64,000 bases of DNA from Sphingomonas sp. AR_OL41. Its GTDB lineage: Bacteria > Pseudomonadota > Alphaproteobacteria > Sphingomonadales > Sphingomonadaceae. The stretch covers positions 124,001 through 188,000 of the forward strand of contig NZ_JARYTI010000001.1 in NCBI RefSeq assembly GCF_029911635.1, written 5' to 3'. Every line of letters begins with the position of its first letter. Position 1 is the stretch's first letter. Below the pieces are notes generated by a model. The model was not told the origin of the DNA. It made no database searches and saw only the letters and a program-made list of their open reading frames with translations. The translations under genes were made by a program, and so were the position numbers. This document shows, piece after piece, positions 61,101 through 64,000 of this stretch.

Positions 61101-61871
61101 TTCGCCGATAATGACCTCTTGGTGTCGAGCAGCACGGGTTTCACTAGATCGGCGCGTAGCGACACCAGCACACGCTTCGAAGCCGGCAAGCAGGCCGGCC
61201 CTGACACGATCGAGCATTTCCTCGGTGGCGGTGCCGAAGGAAAGGCCGCCATGGCCCATTGGCTCAAGGGCGGGTTCGAGATGGACCGCCAGGGGAATTG
61301 GCGGCTGAAACCGCAGGTCGCCGACACGCTCGAACGGGATGTTCAAGCAATTATGGCTCAAACCGGATGGTCGCGGAATATCACTCGTCGCGCGGAGGAC
61401 AGCACCACTATGGGAACCGATGTCGGTCTTTCGGTTTCAGCAAGCGCGCAGCGCGGGTCCTCCAAGGGTGGCGGAAAAGGGAGCTCGGCATCTCTTTCCG
61501 GCGGCGCGGGCGGTTCGTTAGGTTTCGCAGGCAGCGACCGCGGAACAACTTCAGAGAATGCCGACGCTACACTAGACATAGTGAATTATGACGTGAGAGG
61601 AGCCGTAGCTTCCGCAGAACGCGCGGCATCTCGCTCGCCCAATCCGGAGCAAGCTTTTACACGAGTTCTCTCCGATCAGTTGCTTGGCGACCGTGGATTG
61701 CGGAACCGGTACCTCGAGAACGCTGATTCCGCGCGTGGGACAGCCGATATTACCGGACCCCTTACCTCGATCGAGCAATCGTCAGTCCTAGGCAGCGGCA
61801 GATTTTCGGATGATCTCGCTAACGGCCCGTTTGATGGTGATCCAAAATTCAAGGAGCGGCGGGATAAATGA
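58140..61871 (+). CDS. traG: Conjugal transfer protein TraG
   Basis: A 1243-aa inner membrane protein needed for pilus assembly and mating-pair stabilisation; F TraG is about 938 aa. The N-terminal third has hydrophobic segments (ILRAVVTVAALLAASPAF, IATVGIAVGATLTAI, VAFGFQMLVGIGLFVGMI, VFGIMLFMIPIALLFI, ALGLFVFVALWGVI), and the rest is a long periplasmic, Ala/Gly/Arg-rich domain. The last 400 residues are low in complexity. An unusual plain C-terminus (DPKFKERRDK) ends 20 bp before the IS630 end, so the element inserted just after the gene without truncating it. No downstream tra gene is seen. Confidence 0.9.
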   Translation: MMRRILRAVVTVAALLAASPAFAVDTSFYTYDGFAETVDAFRLVAMIFADPRYETLVVVIATVGIAVGATLTAIRGQGMGLVAFGFQMLVGIGLFVGMIATTGTVHVYDKVRNAYQPVGGVPNLLVLVAGTTNLMERALVETIDDNTLDPDSKIEFGAGGHTFDLFFNAVAPRGPMTDTFLDATIKDYVRQCYPVARVSPAYGIDDDKLFRTTTDLPAAFAAMAGPATFSTVYTAADKGGTTKSCDESWQYISDRLSDPTLFDDYTRQVCLRTGFDATDANQLTRCRAQLGEVGGMMMGSPLSLQAFMTDVLLGNTVGDVLFEDSPATAARVMANRAVMSSGLATMSVANEWMPTIRAVVFGIMLFMIPIALLFILTPINLRVMSFALGLFVFVALWGVIDAGIYQLTLGRAMGALAEMRSNANGANAWLLAPSSAQKALAIFGSFRTAAAGLAGAFVFTVFRFSGNVFTAFTSGALGVQGQGTAAASPMGTAEGRASALEAQASALGTSARRGASSSFGDFGERSTFGANRSFGAASTMLGERNSGVPGVPAFGMGGIDAARELGGLAPALVNGDLSNPATQRAVRANATTAAFQQFAEKDALRALGTTYFGSGQAGERAFAAFSQHLVQWRAFGDQRAYDMMQQGATRAFERGGYSPKDAALKASGVIAQASADPTFAKLTANAFDQEAMLRNDITSAQVQVGAMEGRRDFAGNKVAGIERGNVATEQAHRTGTNQGQRDAAGMLGLSVQETSRRIGFINALAGEARSSAITQLSRATGRNEAQVEHALETYNASTQLGTADGATAEAGREGTSVYGRTRETAGFDFAERAGKLDAQREVGRDGTRSAARIGEERRQSDNFGFAEGAEAAGVSTREAARLDSFIRTLAGTAGNQVDMADGGAGGIADRARNERTSRIVDNQRLTRMQGLLRANGITMTKKQLAMSQNGDLAMNVTPEVAGQLRRAGLINDSQYGAIAGGGSARFSFADNDLLVSSSTGFTRSARSDTSTRFEAGKQAGPDTIEHFLGGGAEGKAAMAHWLKGGFEMDRQGNWRLKPQVADTLERDVQAIMAQTGWSRNITRRAEDSTTMGTDVGLSVSASAQRGSSKGGGKGSSASLSGGAGGSLGFAGSDRGTTSENADATLDIVNYDVRGAVASAERAASRSPNPEQAFTRVLSDQLLGDRGLRNRYLENADSARGTADITGPLTSIEQSSVLGSGRFSDDLANGPFDGDPKFKERRDK

Positions 61872-61890
61872 AACTATTTCATATCATCTA

Positions 61891-63037
61891 GTGGTTCTCG
61901 CCTGACGGTTGAGTCCGATTAGGGATTCCCAGTCTGCTGCGGCCGTGCGAGTCAGCGGGCATGCGCAGTGGTATCGTCATCGACCTCACGTCCGCGGACC
62001 GCGAACGTCTCGAACGGATCTGCAAGGATCGTAACGCCCCTCAGAAGCACGTCTGGCGTGCCGAGATCGTTCTTCTGAGCGCCGACGGGGTCGGCACCAG
62101 CGAGATCATGCGCCGGACGGACACGTCCAAGACGTGCGTGTGGCGCTGGCAGGAGCGGTTCATGCAGGAAGGGGTTGAAGGTCTGTTGCGTGACAAGACC
62201 CGCCCTTCGCGCATCCCTCCGCTGACCCCGGAGGTGCTCGCTTGGGTTGCCACCCGGACGCGTGAGGAACCGCCGGGTGAGACGACCCATTGGACGGCCG
62301 CGCTGATGGCCAGCGAAGCGGGGATCAGCGCTAGTTCGGTTCACCGGATCTGGCGCGCCCACGGCCTGCAGCCTCACCGCGTTCTGCAGTTCAAGCTTTC
62401 CAATGATCCTGAGTTCATCGACAAGCTCCGCGACGTCGTTGGCCTTTATGTCGCGCCGCCCGCCCACGCGATCGTCCTGTCGTTCGACGAGAAGAGCCAG
62501 ATTCAGGCCCTCGACCGAACCCAGCCCGGCCTGCCGCTCAAGAAGGGGCGAGCCGGCACCATGACCCATGATTACAAGCGCAACGGCACCACCACGCTGT
62601 TTGCGGCGCTCAACATACTCGACGGGACCGTGATCGGCCGCAACATGCAGCGGCATCGGCACCAGGAATTCATCCGCTTTCTCAATCTGATCGAGGCACA
62701 AGTCCCCGCCGGCAAGGCGATCCACGTGATCCTCGACAACTATGCCGCCCACAAGCACCCCAAGGTCCGCGAGTGGCTCGAGCGGCACCCGCGCTTCACC
62801 TTCCACTTTACGCCAACGTCCTGTTCGTGGCTCAACGCCGTCGAGGGCTTCTTCGCCAGGCTCACCAAACGACGCCTCAAACGAGGTGTATTCCACTCGC
62901 TCGTCGATCTTCAGGCCGCCATCAACCGCTTCCTGGCCGAGCACAACGAGAGCCCAAAACCCTTCGTCTGGACCGCCGATCCTGATAAAATCATCGCCGC
63001 CGTCAGGCGCGGGCACCAAGTGTTAGATTCGATCCAC
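61891..63037 (+). mobile_element. IS630-family insertion sequence
   Basis: The transposase is flanked by TA dinucleotides (61889-61890 and 63038-63039), as expected for IS630, which targets and duplicates TA. The ends are GTGGTTC (left) and GATCCAC (right), that is GTGG(T/A)TC as inverted repeats, matching 6 of 7 bases. The element abuts the traG stop on the left and the IS5-like sequence on the right. The end assignment is by eye. Confidence 0.6.
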
Positions 63038-63040
63038 TAG
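61961..63040 (+). CDS. IS630-family transposase
   Basis: A 359-aa DDE transposase. An N-terminal HTH (IMRRTDTSKTCVWRWQERFMQEGVEGLL) precedes the catalytic domain with LSFDEKSQIQA (first D), HVILDNYAAHKHPKV (second D) and SCSWLNAVEGFFARLTKR (E). The spacing follows the IS630/Tc1 pattern. It starts at ATG 61961 after GCGAGTCAGC. The TAG stop contains the TA of the target duplication, so the coding region extends to the very end of the element. Confidence 0.9.
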   Translation: MRSGIVIDLTSADRERLERICKDRNAPQKHVWRAEIVLLSADGVGTSEIMRRTDTSKTCVWRWQERFMQEGVEGLLRDKTRPSRIPPLTPEVLAWVATRTREEPPGETTHWTAALMASEAGISASSVHRIWRAHGLQPHRVLQFKLSNDPEFIDKLRDVVGLYVAPPAHAIVLSFDEKSQIQALDRTQPGLPLKKGRAGTMTHDYKRNGTTTLFAALNILDGTVIGRNMQRHRHQEFIRFLNLIEAQVPAGKAIHVILDNYAAHKHPKVREWLERHPRFTFHFTPTSCSWLNAVEGFFARLTKRRLKRGVFHSLVDLQAAINRFLAEHNESPKPFVWTADPDKIIAAVRRGHQVLDSIH

Positions 63041-63109
63041 GGAACCCCTGAGCAAGTAGGCCTTGCAGAGGCAATGATGGAATGATTCTCTTCGCAAAAG
63101 GAGGGCCGC

Positions 63110-64000
63110 ATGAAGCAGGGTCGTTTTTCAGGGATTGGGATTTCACGGCCACGCAAACAGACGCGGCTGGCGGTATTTCTGGATCAGATGGCGGCTGTGG
63201 TTCCGTGGGAGCGGTTCGAGCAGTTGATCATTGCGCATTACCCGGTGGTGGGGCGGGGGCGTCGTCCTTATCCGTTGCGGTCGATGCTGAAGATCCATTT
63301 CATGCAGCAATGGTTTGGCCTGTCCGATCCAGCGATGGAAGAAGCGCTGTGGGAGACGCCACTGTTGCGGGAATTTGCAGGGCCTCGACTTCGAGGGCGT
63401 ACCCGACGAGACGACGATCTTGAAGTTCCGGCATTTGCTTGAGAAGCATGAATTGAGCAAAGCGCTGTTTGACGAGATGACGGCGGTTTTGACCGAGCGC
63501 GGTTTGCTGTTGCGCCAGGGCACGATCGTGGATGCGACTTTGATCGCCGCGCCGCCATCGACCAAGAACCGCACGAAGTCGAGCGATCCCGAGATAAAGC
63601 AGACCAGGAAGGGCAATCAATGGTATTTCGGCATGAAGGCGCATATCGGCGCAGACGCGGCTTCGGGCTGCGTGCATTCGGCCGAAATGACATCGGCCAA
63701 TGTGCATGATAGCGTGGCGACCGATGCCTTGCTTTACGGCGAGGAGGAAATTGCCTTTGGCGACAGCGCCTATGCCAGCAATGAGCGTTCGCTCGAAGCC
63801 GATCGAACCGAAGCCGACGTCGTCTGGGCCACGCCCTTCAAGCGCAAGAAGGGCCAGGCCCTGACCGATGAACAGCGCCGGATCAACCGGCTGACGTCTT
63901 CGTTCCGCTCCAAGGTCGAGCATGTCTTCCGGGTCGTCAAGCGCCAGTTCGGCTACACCAGGACCCGTTATCGCGGACTGTACAAGAACAACCAGCAGAT
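63110..64000 (+). pseudogene. IS5-family transposase, frameshifted and cut by window edge
   Basis: The first frame (MKQGRFSGIGISRPRKQTRLAVFLDQM...LRSMLKIHFMQQWFGLSDPAMEEALWETPLLREFAG) starts at ATG 63110 after AAAGGAGGG and breaks at a GGG run (63380-63382). The sequence continues in another frame as GLDFEGVPDETTILKFRHLLEKHEL, DATLIAAPPSTKNR, WYFGMKAHIGADAASG and SKVEHVFRVVKRQFGYTRTRYRGL, the conserved IS5 core, up to the edge. One extra base, either a true frameshift or a sequencing error, explains the break. Some IS5 members use programmed frameshifting, so it may still be functional. The element's left end lies near 63041. Confidence 0.85.

Noticed and set aside
61952..63019. A 355-aa minus-strand open frame
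   Set aside because: Antisense to the IS630 transposase, which has all DDE residues in the plus frame.
1..64000. CRISPR arrays, tRNA or rRNA genes
   Set aside because: No regularly spaced direct repeats, no cloverleaf-like segments and no conserved rRNA stretches were seen on reading.

Overview
The window is GC-rich alphaproteobacterial DNA and most resembles a mobile element (large plasmid or integrative conjugative element) of a sphingomonad (Sphingomonas, Sphingobium or Novosphingobium type). The evidence is a complete F-type conjugation gene cluster, a backbone block of strawberry-notch helicase, ParB and toprim genes, a MucR/Ros-type regulator, a plasmid-style AHL synthase, a TonB-receptor-linked lasso peptide locus, and IS630 and IS5 transposases. 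No rRNA, tRNA or CRISPR array was seen. No replication initiator, integrase, relaxase (TraI) or coupling protein (TraD) lies in the window, so plasmid versus ICE cannot be decided here.

Layout. (1) 1-3.0 kb: an operon of small unknown genes on the minus strand (the last is cut by the window edge), a divergent mucR-like regulator and a small WYL-like protein. (2) 3.1-16.7 kb: a defence-type cargo island. It holds a translationally coupled DUF6361 / phospholipase-D-like / SNF2-type helicase trio, an AbiEi/AbiEii toxin-antitoxin pair followed by a HEPN-motif protein, a 1331-residue STAND-type NTPase with a nuclease-like N-terminus, and a ParDE-type pair. A 73-bp relic of the 3' part of a strawberry-notch gene marks its left edge, and the intact strawberry-notch gene lies at its right edge. 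(3) 16.8-24.3 kb: backbone genes sno, parB and toprim on the minus strand. (4) 24.5-28.1 kb: a small unknown gene, a region-4-only sigma-like protein, a luxI AHL synthase coupled to a PhyH-type dioxygenase, and MarR-like and XRE regulators. (5) 28.4-38.7 kb: a lasso peptide locus. fecI, fecR, a TonB receptor and a lasso isopeptidase run on the plus strand and meet head to head with precursor A, fused B protein and cyclase C on the minus strand; GntR and XRE regulators sit upstream of A. (6) 38.8-61.9 kb: an unknown regulatory-type gene and the tra operon: dsbC, traA, L, E, K, B, V, C, three small genes, traW, traU, two traN-like genes, trbC, an S26 peptidase, traF, a trbB-like gene, traH and traG. 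(7) 61.9-64 kb: an IS630 element next to a frameshifted IS5-family transposase that runs off the end.

How the parts fit (inference). The tra genes build a conjugative pilus and channel. The AHL synthase may couple transfer to population density, but no LuxR is in the window. The lasso locus should make a 21-residue peptide with a Gly1-Asp8 ring. The receptor, FecR and FecI would sense and import it or a relative, and the isopeptidase would open it. The defence island protects the host of the element. The most striking items are the lasso peptide with its receptor and isopeptidase, the composite defence island bounded by a sno relic, and the luxI-phyH pair.
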